Positions 32,825-45,026 of a stretch of 64,000 nucleotides of DNA are shown here, in pieces (within the stretch, counting starts at the first letter, position 1; the number at the start of each line of letters is the position of its first letter). The notes under the pieces were generated by a model. The model saw only the letters and a list, made by a program, of their open reading frames with translations. It was not told the origin of the DNA and ran no database searches. The translations under genes and the position numbers were made by a program. Location: positions 3,720,001 to 3,784,000 of the forward strand of contig CM114275.1 of assembly GCA_050084515.1 (NCBI GenBank), in the 5' to 3' direction. This DNA comes from Blasia pusilla. Lineage: Eukaryota; Marchantiophyta; Marchantiopsida; Blasiales.

Positions 32825-35800
32825 GGTTGTATTGTTGTAGGAATAACATAGTTCTAAGAAGACAAGAAGCATGCGGTCACAGTTCTAAGAGATCCCTTGC
32901 TCTATAGAGAAAAGAGGGCAAACATATGGTTGGAGATAAGAAGATTAGGGAGGGAGTTCCTGATCTTCTGGTATTTGGCTTGATCTCTCAAATAAAGGAA
33001 ATAGTAGACGTTAAGTTTCACAAAGGGAAGAAAAACTCTACTCATATGCACAAGATTGGTTAATACACACTCATCCAAGAGTTATGAATATGAACTAATC
33101 AATATATAAAAATTGAATCTCAAGTACAAAAACCAAGTAATACACAGAAAATATGAGTGAATGAACACAAGGAAAAGGGTGTATCTCAAGATAGCATACG
33201 TACATCAAGGGTTGTAGAATTATGAACTTCAAGAGTTATCCTCATTTCACTTAATAGAACTATTACAACAAACCTAGCTCAAAATTTGACCACTTCTTAT
33301 AGTAATAAGTTGGCTCCATTTAAAGTTTCCAAATACATCCAATATTTAAGCAATCATAGAAGTGTTAATAGGAGATTTGAGTATAATAGCAATAGGGCCA
33401 CTTAGTAATTCTCTGGAGTGACTCTTAAAAACATGACTTTTCATAACTCGATCATTGAGGAGATACTACGTGAGGGGAAGTGGAGAATTCGAAATATGCT
33501 ACAATAGAAATCCAAACTAAAATTCGATGTTCTTGTCAATTTCTTCTTCTTATTCTTTTCTCAAAATCTACACAAGTTGACTTCACAATGTCAAATTCAT
33601 TCCCTATAAATAAGATGAGAATTTAGGAGCGCTTGGAGGGTTGGGAGATGTGGATTTTAACAAGGAAAGCTTAGAAAATCGTTAGTGGAATGGCCACGAT
33701 CATGAAGAATTACTAACCAGTGAATAAGGGAAATGTATGGCCTTGTTAGCAATAGTAGGAAATTTTGCATATATTTTATGTCATGATTCTTATGAATACC
33801 ATACTTATTATTTCATGTTGGAAAATTCTTAACATCCATGGTGTTGGAGAACCTCAAAACTCTTCAACAAAGTCAATTTTCACCTTTTAGCATTCAAGAA
33901 TGGAGGTCAAAATTACAACAAATTTATTTATCTTTTTTGAAAATTCCATTTTTCTGATATGAGTGATCCACATTCGAGATACGCAACAAGGTGCTAGAGA
34001 TTGTGAGACAAGTATATCCACCCATGCATATGGAATATTTGACTTGATGTTCTTGAGAATGCCATGAAGACCGAAAAAACCACAAAAAATAGTCAATATC
34101 AACTATATTGAGGAATGATATTGTTGTGGTTAAGGGTGTTGGGAATCGATTAGACCCTGCTAAACATGTAGTGGAGGTTGATGAGTTAGTTCGGTGTGAG
34201 CAAAGTAGTGACATTTTGGATAGAAATGGGGGTGTTGAGTAGAAAAATGTATGTGTGTAGTGTGTTCATAGGTATAGGGTCTTTTCTTGATTAGGATAAT
34301 TTTCAATGACCTTTTGTTATTACTAGCTTAAGTGAGCTAAGCATATCTGTCATTGGATAATGAGATGTTTGTCAACATCATGAATATTGATAGTGTCTTA
34401 TAATGGACCTCACATGTTTTGGGTATTTATGGAGCACCAATTTGTATGACTTCATTCAAAATTTTGACACTTAGTTTGATTTCTCGGAGATTTTCCCCCT
34501 TGAAAAGATTTGGTCCATTGATGTTGTGGGAGGGCTTACTCAAGAATTTTGGAGGGATCTACTACTAATGATTTTCGTGAGTTCCTATATTTATGCATTG
34601 TGAAGATAGAGGTATGGAGATGATATGTGGTATCAAGTAATATATCCATTGGTGATAGTGAGGCAAAGGAAGGGTTAGCAAAGAAGTTAACATCTTTATT
34701 CTTAGGACTTGAATTTTATATTGGATTTAGTGATGTGGGAGAGACTTTTTCTTCTCTTGAAAATTCAATATGGTTGCTCTTCCCCTTCTCATATTTAAAA
34801 TTAAAATCCGAAGAAAATTTTGTAAATATATTCAGCAAAAGAAATATTCCTTGTACGATTCCTCTTTTTCCCTCATTTATTTAAATTTAGATTCACATGT
34901 GAGAATTTTTAGAAATAAAAATAAATAGTGCATATTTTTTTCATAAAAATATCTGAGTTCATATGTGCCACTTTTTATGAGAAAAAAGTGTCCTATGTAA
35001 AATATTTTTGAAAGAAAAACCCTTCATAAAAAATAGATGATTTATTTAAAAATGTAACATAGAAAAATTTGGAAGTCTTAACAATCTAATTTTAGAATAA
35101 TCTATTTTGAAATCTAGGAAAAACACATAGATAACCTTCATATGGTTTAATATTTCTTAAGGCCTTCCTCTTATAATAGTGTGGATTATTTTCTTTGTTA
35201 CTATATGACACTTGTTATGTGCTAGCAAGAATAATACCAGAGTTGATTTTTTCAGATAAGTGGGAGAAATAAGAGGATTTAAAAAAAAAAAAAGGGAATA
35301 TATTTCAAAATATGCAAGTAGTAGGAAGAAAGGGAAGGGGAGTCACCAAAGTTTAAGTAGGGCATATGGAGAGAGGAAAGGAGTTCATCTCCATCTTCCT
35401 AGATTTGTCCAAAATCTCTAGTGGATTAACTAAATGCGTTTAACTTTGGTTGAGAGGATCCCAATGAATGCCGCGTGCAAAGTTTTTGAATTTTTTTCTG
35501 TATTAAGAAAAAAATTGAATAATGTTTTTGGTAATTAATTTTTTTTGAAATTTAAGTAAAAATAATAATTTATACCAAGAAATTATGAATCTCTTTCATA
35601 TTCTACCTATTTTCATTTTAAAAACTAGATTTCATTCAATAATTTAGAAGATAAGTTTTTTTATTTGAAATTTATGTTGGAAAGGAAATTATATTTTATT
35701 TTGAAAGTATGATGAAGGATAATAATAGAAAAGTGAAAATTTATTATTCTCCAAAGGATGAAATTATTTTAATATTTGAAAAAATACTTCTTTATAAATG

Positions 35801-38228
35801 AAATCAATAAAATATTTTCATTTGTTAATATTTATTTATATATTTAAGAAAAAAATATTTTTACTATTTACTCATAACTCTATGATTTCAAATTTTCATG
35901 AATTTATCTGTTTGTGAAGTATTTTCATTTCCATTCATCAGATTGAGTGCATTTGACGGGCAAAACGTTACTAATGGACCCTAAGGAAGAGGAAGGGAAG
36001 GTTGGTCAAATTTTTTTTCCTTCTAGAGAGTAGAGCCTCAAAGGGTAGAAAATAACTTTTGGAAATGAATGATGAGATGAAATTAGGGAATTGAATGATT
36101 CGTTGTTTATTCGGGAGGATAAATACTCGTAAGACCCTCTCCAAAGAACTTGAGAGGTCCCGCCGAATTCTAATTCAACAGAAATCACATGAAAATAAAA
36201 CTTAACGTGGGTGAAAAACCGAGCAAGATAAGAACATAAAGTCATCCCTCACTACTAAACTAATATATAATCGAAGAGGGTACGAAAATCTGATCCGCAA
36301 TGCAAGTGCCTTTTCAGCAAGTCGCTTGGCGGACAGGAAGCACTATCGTCCGTTCCCAGCCACTCCCCGGTAAGGTTTCTTCAACATGCGAATGATGCGA
36401 TGATTTGCTTCCTTTCTATCATTGTTTTTTTATAATTAGGATTCAGGAATAGAGGTCCAATGATTCGAGAAGGAGGGGGAAGTAGCAGTTTCTGCCTGCG
36501 GGTTTCTTGGTGCGGTCTCGTCCTAGCTTCTGTCATAATGGGAGTAAAGATGAATGAATGAATGAACAGCTTTTCTTCCGGTCTGTTTGACTAATGTACT
36601 TGCTGATGATCTGACACGATTACGGAGGTTTAAAATAAATAGTGAGGCTGGTTTACGGAGAGACTCAATGCCAACAAGGATGGCCACCAGAGTCACGGTG
36701 CCGAGTCGACGAGCGCCATGCGGCATGCATGTGGCATGGGCCATTGATAGTATTCGAAAAATGCGTGCTATATTAGTAGAATCCGAAGTAGAATCATTTC
36801 AGCTTTGTCTGCTTCGCTTTCGTGCTTTAAAGGAGCGCCTACTGTATTCTCCAAACAGGAATCCATCATCGATGCTCTCCCCGCTGTTCTATCGTGCCAA
36901 GGGCGGGCCCATCCCCCGATATGATTTAGAACGCTTGGCCATTATATTCGCAGCCTCATCGTTTGCTACGAAATTCCACAAAAGGATAAAGAGAATCCCG
37001 GCTTTGGTTTCGTTGCGCGGGCCCGCTATCTTTCCTCATATTTTCCGTCTTTTAGCGTAATGCAACCTTCGTCTTTGTGCCGGACATTGTGTTCTCAGCT
37101 CTGTACCTGACGGATAGGACTGGCCTGCACCGAATCTGTCGTACACTCTCCTTTTGATACGAAACAAGCAAGCACTGCACAAAAGATGATTAAAAAAAGC
37201 GCAATTAGGGCAGGTTCACGTTAATTGATCACCAAGATCTTTTTCTAGTTGTTGTCGGACGACCACCTCGAGGCCATTCCTTTTCATTGTCCGTTATATT
37301 CCTATCTCCATCGATCTTACAGCTACTAGCTAGCATTCCTTTTCCTTCCCTGTACACTATTCACATCGTCCTGTTACGTGTAGTTCACGCTCCCGTCAGC
37401 GTGTCGTATAGGAGCCGATCTTTACCGGAGAATCGATAACTGCTGTGCAGTCATGCAGTTACAGGCACATGATCCGTATGAGCGACCGACGTACAAAAAT
37501 CAAATTAAAACAAATGCATTATTTCGTTCACACACTGTATCCACGCTTGTCATGATCCCGTCTCACAGTGCGCATCTGCAGTCTAGTCAACGAGATACGT
37601 ATTAATATATTACACCTGCACCATTCTTGTTGATATCATCCGTGGTCTCTCCAAGATCCGCACTGTGTCCATGCTATTCTCGGCGCTCGAAGAATTAGAA
37701 GATCTAGTCACCTCAACTCTCACTTTCTCGCAGAACTGTAGCCGATAATTGATGCTCGTTGTAACTCGGGCTGACATTACCGGGGAAGGGCATTGAGTTA
37801 CCACGGAACAAACGCCACTCATTGTGCTGAACAGGTCGAACAGTTATGGCAATCGATGCCTCTCTGCTATGGACGACAATTTCACAATTTCATGAGAGCG
37901 GTTGAATAGTCAGTCACACCCACGACAATAGTAGGTGCCGGTAGCTGTGACAGTACGGGTCCGGGTAGAAAATGGGATATTAGGGGCTCTGAAGTTCTCG
38001 ACGGGGCGTCCGTATTTTCGTTGACGTCATGACATTCATATTCCATAGGACCGATCCGTAATGTTTTATGGCCATCGGGGATTTTTCTCACGGGAAAGGG
38101 TTCAGTGCCGGTATTTTTTAAATTCATTTCCAATCTACTAGTGTAACATCGTCATACTGTTAGGGCCATACCGGAGTTGGGAGGCCCCCGAGAAAAAACG
38201 GGTACTTACACACGGCTCCCGTTTCTGG
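32825..38228. other. AT-rich desert with a base-balanced block
   Basis: AT-rich to about 36240, then base-balanced to 38240. An open stretch at 36668-37060 (plus, 130 codons from its first ATG) is Arg-rich and unrecognised. No other gene is supported. Confidence 0.4.
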
Positions 38229-38345
38229 GAACCGTCCTAAAGAGATTTTTGTCTTTTGAATGATATCAATTTTTAAATTTTTGTTTATAAGAAATTATAA
38301 TTATTATTCAATAAATTCCACTCGTGTGGACTACACGGAATTTCT
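38229..38345 (+). repeat. Dispersed repeat, copy 1
   Basis: A stretch running from agagatttttgtc through aattataattattattcaataaa to ccactcgtgtggactac matches 48890-48970 on the same strand with small gaps. The origin is unknown. Confidence 0.5.
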
Positions 38346-38411
38346 TCCGTCCTCGTATTTGTTCCCCATGGGCAGGAAATGAGTGGCCTATCAAGGGCGT
38401 CAGCCTTGCCC

Positions 38412-38523
38412 AAGAAGCTCCCGTGAACGCCACGTATGCAGCCTCTCCCAAGAAGCTCCCGTGAACGCCACGTATGCAGCCTCTCCCAAGAAGCTCCCGT
38501 GAACGCCACGTATGTAGCCTCTC
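38412..38523 (+). repeat. Tandem repeat, 38-base unit, three copies
   Basis: Units start at 38412, 38450 and 38488. They are identical except for one base in the last copy, which is cut short by two bases. Unit begins aagaagctcccgtgaacg. Such identity suggests recent expansion or slippage. Confidence 0.95.
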
Positions 38524-40041
38524 ATACTCAAGTGCTTTTAAGTTTTCCTAAGCTAAGATTTGAATAGAAAACAACTTTTTGAATAATAATTAGTATTTGT
38601 TTTTTAAAGAAGTTAAATTAAAAAATCGAATTCCAGAAACAAATTTACCTCTTTTTCACATTCTAGATCTATTTTTCATTTTCGAAATTAACATTTATTT
38701 CAACATTCAGGAAAAAAATTAAAGCTTTTAATTCCAAGTTAATTTTAGAAAGGAAATTACGCATTAGTTTAGAAATATGTAATTAATTTACAAATTGAGA
38801 AATTTTGAAAACCCCTATCAAATTTGTCCATGAATTTATGAATTTTTTAATTTTACCTTATACTAAACAGAAAACAAGAATGGGTAAGGTTTTTATCATA
38901 ATTAATTATTTATAATTAACTCAAATTCAAACATCTTCCCATGGAATCTTCTAGAGTCTCTTTCATTTTTTTTAAAATTTCCTCATTCAAAAATTTAAAA
39001 TTATCTTTTTGATGTTCATGCAAACAAAATTTAAAGTTTACTTTTGAGGGGAAATTAAAGTTTGGGAAAAATTGAAAAGGATAATAGGACACTACTAGGA
39101 CAAGAATTGTAAAGGAAGACATATTATTTCGATATAATTCTTAAATTTCAAGTGAGATCAGGGGAAAATCTAATCCCTCTTTTGGGAAAAAAATTCATCA
39201 AAATAAGTGATTTTATTTTATTTATTGAAAGATAGGGATTGGAAAAGGGATAACATATTTTTTCAAAATTAATAAAAGAAAATGTATGAACAAATTTCTT
39301 GAGCCAAGTTAGATAGATGTATTATAAAAAAATCGATCTTTCTAAATTTTATGTTATCTTTTTAAAAGTTAAGCTTTATTCATCGTGTGTCCTCTAATTT
39401 CACGTTCTCATCTTCCGTATGTGAATTTTTTCATACCCAATCATCTCACCCCCAGTCACCTAGTGCATCGCATGGGCAAAAAAATTACTAGTAGTTAAGA
39501 TATTTCTGATGTTGCATTCAAATTTTTTTAGATTTCAAATTCGATTTTAGTCCAGTCTCCAATAATCTATATTATTATATCGGAGCGTGCCTTCTTGATT
39601 AGCAAACACCTCTATAAGGACAGCAAGAAAATTTTTCACATGTTATGGGCAATAAAAAAGTTTTGAGTTTGTGTGCAACATCATTAATCTTTTCCTTTCC
39701 CAAGCTATACACTAGCTTTTGAACACTTTTTTTATTTCTTCTGCATCACATGAACATTTTACAAGTTATATATATATTTATATATTTATATATTTTCAAA
39801 TACCTTGTAAGAAGAAGCCCACATTTCATACGAGGTGTTTTAGACCAATTTTAAATTAAATGGAAAATTTGATTATGCCTTTATCAAAATTTTCCTATTT
39901 ATCCTTTATTCATCTTTCCTTCTTTATCTTGAAATCAAACATAGTCGTTTTTTATTTCTATATGTTGTCTTTTATTAAAGTTTTTAAATCATAATGAATA
40001 TAACAATGAGGTTGCAATCCTTAGATCCCATCAATATGATG
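38524..40041. other. AT-rich desert, no recognised gene
   Basis: Long A and T runs and a tatatatatttatatatttatata tract near 39768. No coding segment recognised. Confidence 0.5.
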
Positions 40042-41051
40042 TGTCTATTCCCTTGAACGTCAATCTCTAGTGTTGCGGAAGCGTACGTTCATGAGGGCGC
40101 GCTCTCATTATTGATTTACACCCAAAACACTCACGTTAGTCTGGTCTGGGTCAATCAACCTTCCAAGTCTCCAAGTTCTCAACTTGGCTATATGTCAAGC
40201 TCAACCTTCCTTGTTCCTAGCTTTCAAACATATACAAGTCTTCCTAGACTTGGGATGGACTTTCAAGAAAGTCCATGCACCAAAAACGACATTCGTACTC
40301 CTAGCGGTCCCAACTGTCCAACGGACATCGCACAAGTCTCTAACTATAACCCAAAAAAATGAGCCGCGGGTTTGGAATCCAATAGTGGCCTCAGAAATCC
40401 ACTCTATTGGATTTGGTTCAGATTTCGAATCCCAACGCCAAAACTCCCGATCCATTCTGTGCCCTTGGTTTGCCTCGCGACACCCCAAAGTGGGGTTCGA
40501 ATCCCGAGCACTTGAAGACCTTCTCCTTTACTAGTACTTCAGGGGTTCTCCACCCTCCCCCTTTCTTTGGGAAAGATACGTTTGGGCCCCTCTTTTTGGC
40601 CATCAACCCAACTCCTCGTATAGTCGTTGTGGGTTATTTTTCAGCCTCTGCTTCTGCATTTTCTAAGATCTTTCATGCGTTGGAAGTGGTTCACATAAGC
40701 TTTCCAATGCCACCTTATTTGTCCCAAATGCATCATGGACTAAAAGTTATGGTCCAAAATACATTCAAAATCCCAAATAATAGTCACGTTCCAAATCCGA
40801 TTCTCACTTTTTTTGCAACCACTCTTCCTAGACTCAACTCCTCTCCAATCTTGGTTCACGTTTGGTTCAAGTTTCCTAGTCACGACCATAAACCTATGAA
40901 ATGCTGAACCTTGTTCACGTTTCATCTCTTGAGTGTTGTGTCTTTTGCATCTCTTCCAAGCTACCTCTCCAACGCGCAAACCATCCTACCGTGCGCTTGC
41001 TAAAGTTCTGATGTTCCTCTTGGCGCTCATTTAGTTATGAGGGTCGCGAAA
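40042..41051 (-). repeat. Solo LTR related to element D, inverted
   Basis: Reverse complement aligns with 31439-32398 along its length: start near tgtctattccc...ttgaacgtcaatc, shared cgtacgcttccgcaacact, and end gagggtcgcgaaa matching TGTCGCAACCCTC with the end bases changed. No coding region lies on either side, so it looks like a solo LTR left by recombination. No clear target duplication is seen. Confidence 0.8.
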
Positions 41052-42504
41052 ATCTAAGAGAAAAGAGGGAAGATTTGAAGTGGATAGAAAATCGGTCGAG
41101 GGAAAATAAATTTAAGAATAAATAAGTCACAATTACTTAGATTGGAGCAATAAAGGAAATCCTTGCCATGAAATGGTAAAGTAAATACCTTTACCTCCCA
41201 AATAGGGAAACTCTAACATCCCAATAAAAGGAATATCCATTATATAAATATGCGTATATTGCAATATTAATCGTAAGGATTCAAATTTTCAAATCAAAAC
41301 TCTTTCTCAATAGTGTTTTTTTAGTATTTAGAAGACAAAATAGTGTGAACATTTGAAAGATGAAAAATTATTTTAATTACTTAGTAGCCTTTCCAACTCT
41401 ATATCTTCAAGTTAGCTTCAAGAGATTAAAGCTTGAGTTAAAAAGGCCATGTATTTATCAGGAAAAGTTTGCATTCAAACAATACTTACCCTCTAGCTTA
41501 GTGCTCGACAAAGAAGGCTTATGCCACTTGAACATACTACCATGCATGAAATTACTAAATATCTAAGATGATTGGCATGTGCTTTTAGTTACTCCATGTG
41601 TGGCCCTTTTCCCCACCCTCTCTCAGTAAGGCAATTGTTTGCTAAAAATATATGAAATCTATTTGTTTAGAGTCAATTGTAACGTTGGATATGTGAGAGT
41701 ACACTCCAATTAAAGGGATGTTGTGGCACAACTATAAAATTCCATTTCAAAAAAATTATTGTATTTGGGGCCGTAAAGGCAAGTATGCATAATAATGATT
41801 TGGAAGGGGGTAGCAAGAAGGATGCAATTTAGGAAAATAAAACACAATGAGGACGTGAGTTCTTCAGAGAAATTAGAGAAATATTTTTCCTGCATAATGG
41901 AAAGGCGAATGATCTATTTTCCAAAAAATCTTTTAATTTTAAAAAATTGAAAGATTTTCTTATAGAAGGAAGTTTATTTTTTGAATTATGCATTATAATA
42001 GGTTATTATCAACCATCCATTTCCTACAAATAATAAATTGGATAAACATATCCCAAATCACTCATAACACAAGCAACATCTTATCAATGAGTTGATATAG
42101 GTATCTTTCAAGGTAGCTTTTATCTATTGGATGTTAAGGTAGTTTTAGTTCCCACACATTCTATAGAATATGGTATGTTGAACTACATATATAAATGATT
42201 ACATGGTTGATGTATTAGCATGAATTAAGGAATTAAATTAGCAGCAATACAAGTAACTGATGACTTCATCCATTTTGTAATGGAAGTTTTTGGGCATTTA
42301 CATATCGTTTTTACTTTCCTTAAAAAAATGTGTTTTCCATTCCTTAAAGAATAATGAATTCACCCTTTCTCATAGTCCTCTCTCCATTATCTTTTCTACT
42401 TATCGGAAATGTATCTCAATGTCATTACAACATACACAAACATCGGTGTTGATACATCAAATTGGAATTATTGCTGAATATTCATCTAGTCCTAGTCCCC
42501 ATCT
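41052..42504. other. AT-rich desert, no recognised gene
   Basis: Only short open frames without domains. Confidence 0.5.
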
Positions 42505-42665
42505 TATCAACCATTAATTTTGTGTGGAATTTCCAACAATTAATCACACAACTCGATAAATTTTTTATTTCGAATTGGATTGTCGCCAAATTTACTAACT
42601 CCTTTCAACATTTCGTACCTCCTTTCCCCGACGGATTTCTTATGATTGTCTTCTTCCTCGATAGA
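42505..42665 (+). pseudogene. Possible LINE endonuclease remnant
   Basis: One frame reads FVWNFQQLITQLDKFFISNW followed by an FVPPFPDGFLMIVF segment. This resembles the L1-type endonuclease end (FTWSN..., LDRFLIS, and a P..SDHFPI segment) with the SDH motif degraded. The match is short and no RT is found nearby, so the call is tentative. Confidence 0.3.
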
Positions 42666-43221
42666 AATCTAAATACATCCATGGATGTTTATGCTATGCA
42701 CAAATTAATGATGAACATCATTGATACACTCCTTCTAGCTTACTTAGATGTGACTCGTTGATGTCACAATACCATACCGCCTCTAAGATGACATGTGTTA
42801 GTAGGGAAACGTTTATTGTCCATAGGTATCTCTCTAACAATAACAGAAATAAATACCATACAAAAAATTCGTTAATCAATTTGAAAAATCTTGTGACTCC
42901 AAGAACTAACACGTCACGGACTCATTTCCGACATCATACGCTCTCAGCCCTGACGAGCGAAATGCTTAGATAACGAGGCCCATTAAAATTTGATCCTCGC
43001 CCTGAAAGTCGTCCGAGTCCTAGGATTCCTCATTGGCGGTTTACAAGGGAATTCTACAGTAGGCCAGAAGCGGATTTGTCGTTGGACAATAGTAGAATGC
43101 CACGAGGCAGAGGACGCGGACTGTTGGACCGCAAGGTCGGTTGTCGACTAGCGTCCGTTACGGCTGCGCGCGTGTCTCGGCTCCAATGGGTTCGCTGTTC
43201 TTTGCACTCAAGAGAGAGGTT
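42666..43221. other. Intergenic, composition shifts to GC-balanced
   Basis: AT-rich to about 42900, then GC-balanced. No gene recognised. Confidence 0.4.
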
Positions 43222-43580
43222 CTCTTCTATCAAGAAGTTCTTCCCGAACCGATGAGCGAGAGAGAGAGGCTCTTCTATCGAGAAGTTCTTCCCGAACCGA
43301 TGAGTGAGAGAGAGAGAGGCGCTCTTCTATCAAGAAGTTTCTTCCCGAACCGATGAGCGAGAGCGAGAGAGGCTCTTCTATCAAGAAGTTCTTCCCGAAC
43401 GGATGAGCGAGCGAGAGAGAGAAAGAGACGCCCTTCTGTCAAGAAGCTCTTCCCGAACCGATGAGTGCGAGAGGGAGGCTCTTCTGTCAAGAAGTTCTTG
43501 CCGAAGCGATGACGGAGAGAGAGGGACTCTTCTATCAAGAAGTTCTTGCCGAACCGATGAGAGAGAGAGAGAGAGAGGGG
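43222..43580 (+). repeat. Minisatellite, seven units of about 47-59 bases
   Basis: Units begin ctcttctatcaagaagttct at 43222, 43270, 43322, 43373, 43432, 43479 and 43527. Each has a constant part (ttcccgaaccgatgag) and a variable GA-rich tail. Spacing differs by numbers not divisible by three, so one protein repeat cannot run through all units. Confidence 0.92.
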
Positions 43581-44299
43581 AGTCTCGTTTGTGCAAGCGA
43601 AGGTCGTTCGAGCGCGGGTGTTCTTGCAAGCGGAGTCGCGCAGATGGTTATCAGTGGTGTCAATTCTCTACTGCTTTCTTGCAGGTACAGCGTCGTTGCG
43701 ACTTTCCGATCCGAGATCTCGGACGGTTTCCCTTGCAACGTCGCGTGTTGTTCGGAGATGAAACTGTCGGGTTCGTCGCACAAGCCACGCGTCGTTTGCA
43801 TTCGGTTCAGATTTCCTTATGGATACGGTGAAGATCACGCGACTGTTTCGGGATAGCGTTACGTGGCGCTGCGTTGCGCTTGTTGACTTCCGTTGTTGTT
43901 TATTCGCGATTCGCGAGGTAATTGTCTGGTATTTTGGGGTGTCACTGCAATTGTGATCACGTGGAACTTGGACACAAGTCCAAGTTTCTTTGGGGTTGGG
44001 CCTCGTTCTCCCTTTTTTTCTCCTCCTTTTTTTCCATGGTATTCTCGAGGTTTCCTCTAGAGTATTAGATTGATCAGTTTTCATGTTTTTCAAAAAATCT
44101 TCGGCAGAATTTTAAGTTTAGACGTGCTAACAACCTCTTATACAAAGGCATTGATTGAAAAGCATAACCAAATGATCACCATTAACAACTAAAGCGATGA
44201 TAAGTTAGGACAAAACAAGAGTTTTAAGATGAAGGCGGGTTTCATGATACATTTTGTGATGGTGTATTGTTACCTTATGATGGCATAATTACATCATCT
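43581..44299. other. Intergenic, no recognised gene
   Basis: GC-balanced DNA to about 43980 then AT-rich. Open frames on both strands overlap the minisatellite and lack domains. Confidence 0.4.
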
Positions 44300-44660
44300 T
44301 TAGAAGAGAACAAATACAACTCGGGGTTGGTTAGCATAAAAGTACCAAAACTCCTTAGATGGCTTCCAAACATCTACAACTTCTATTAAAATATCATCAC
44401 TCACTTTTCTCGAAGCACCTTCCATGTTAACTCTCAACAAGGCAAAAAAATGACAGGAAACCAAAGCATTCCTGAACCTTCTTTTTAATCACACTTCGAA
44501 CATTAAAGGCCCTTTCACATGTGGTTATGCTCACACACTATACTCTTGCTACCTTTGACATCTCATTTGAGCTCTGATTAATATTTCCAAATAACATACA
44601 TACTCTTCCCAACCATAGATTGATTGATTTTTCACAAGAATCTAGGAAGATTTATCAAAA
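44300..44660 (-). pseudogene. hAT-type transposase C-terminal relic
   Basis: Minus-strand readings give SKVARV, a TAG, then CVSITTCERAFNVRSVIKKK and, after a frameshift, LLRVNMEGASRKVSDDILIE with VVDVWKPSKEF. This follows the C-terminal dimerisation region of one hAT clade, where a T..CER.FS segment is followed by an L.R...EGP segment and a Trp-Lys-containing tail. The remnant is frameshifted and the catalytic part is not seen, so the element is dead. Confidence 0.55.
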
Positions 44661-44943
44661 GAGTTCTTGATAGTATTCCTAAAATTTTTAGGGCTCCTCC
44701 ATGTTCATCACATACTCTTACCTTTTCAATCCTTTCTTCTTTCTCTTCCCACCATAATTTTGCTATTAAATGTTATCATGGAATCCCCCTCTCCACTCCT
44801 TACTAGTCCCTCCACAAATATCCTACCTTCAAGCATTTGCAAGTGGAAGACTTGATTTCGGTCTCTTAGACCTAACTAATTACACATGCTCATACATAGA
44901 GTTTTTGAACAGGTGGCATGGCCTTGTTGAGTTTCGAAAAGTG

Positions 44944-44946
<3 letters not shown>

Positions 44947-45023
<77 letters not shown>
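44947..45023 (+). repeat. (TC)n microsatellite, about 38 units
   Basis: 77 uninterrupted bases of alternating T and C. It yields spurious Ser-Leu and Arg-Glu open frames on the two strands. Confidence 0.98.

Positions 45024-45026
<3 letters not shown>

Noticed and set aside
36668-37060. Arg-rich 130-codon frame
   Set aside because: Unrecognised, no regulatory context, in a block with other chance frames.
43141-43856. Repeat-protein frames with LFYQEVLPEPMSERER-type units
   Set aside because: Unit lengths of 47-59 bases break the frame repeatedly; comparable frames occur on both strands. Better read as a minisatellite.
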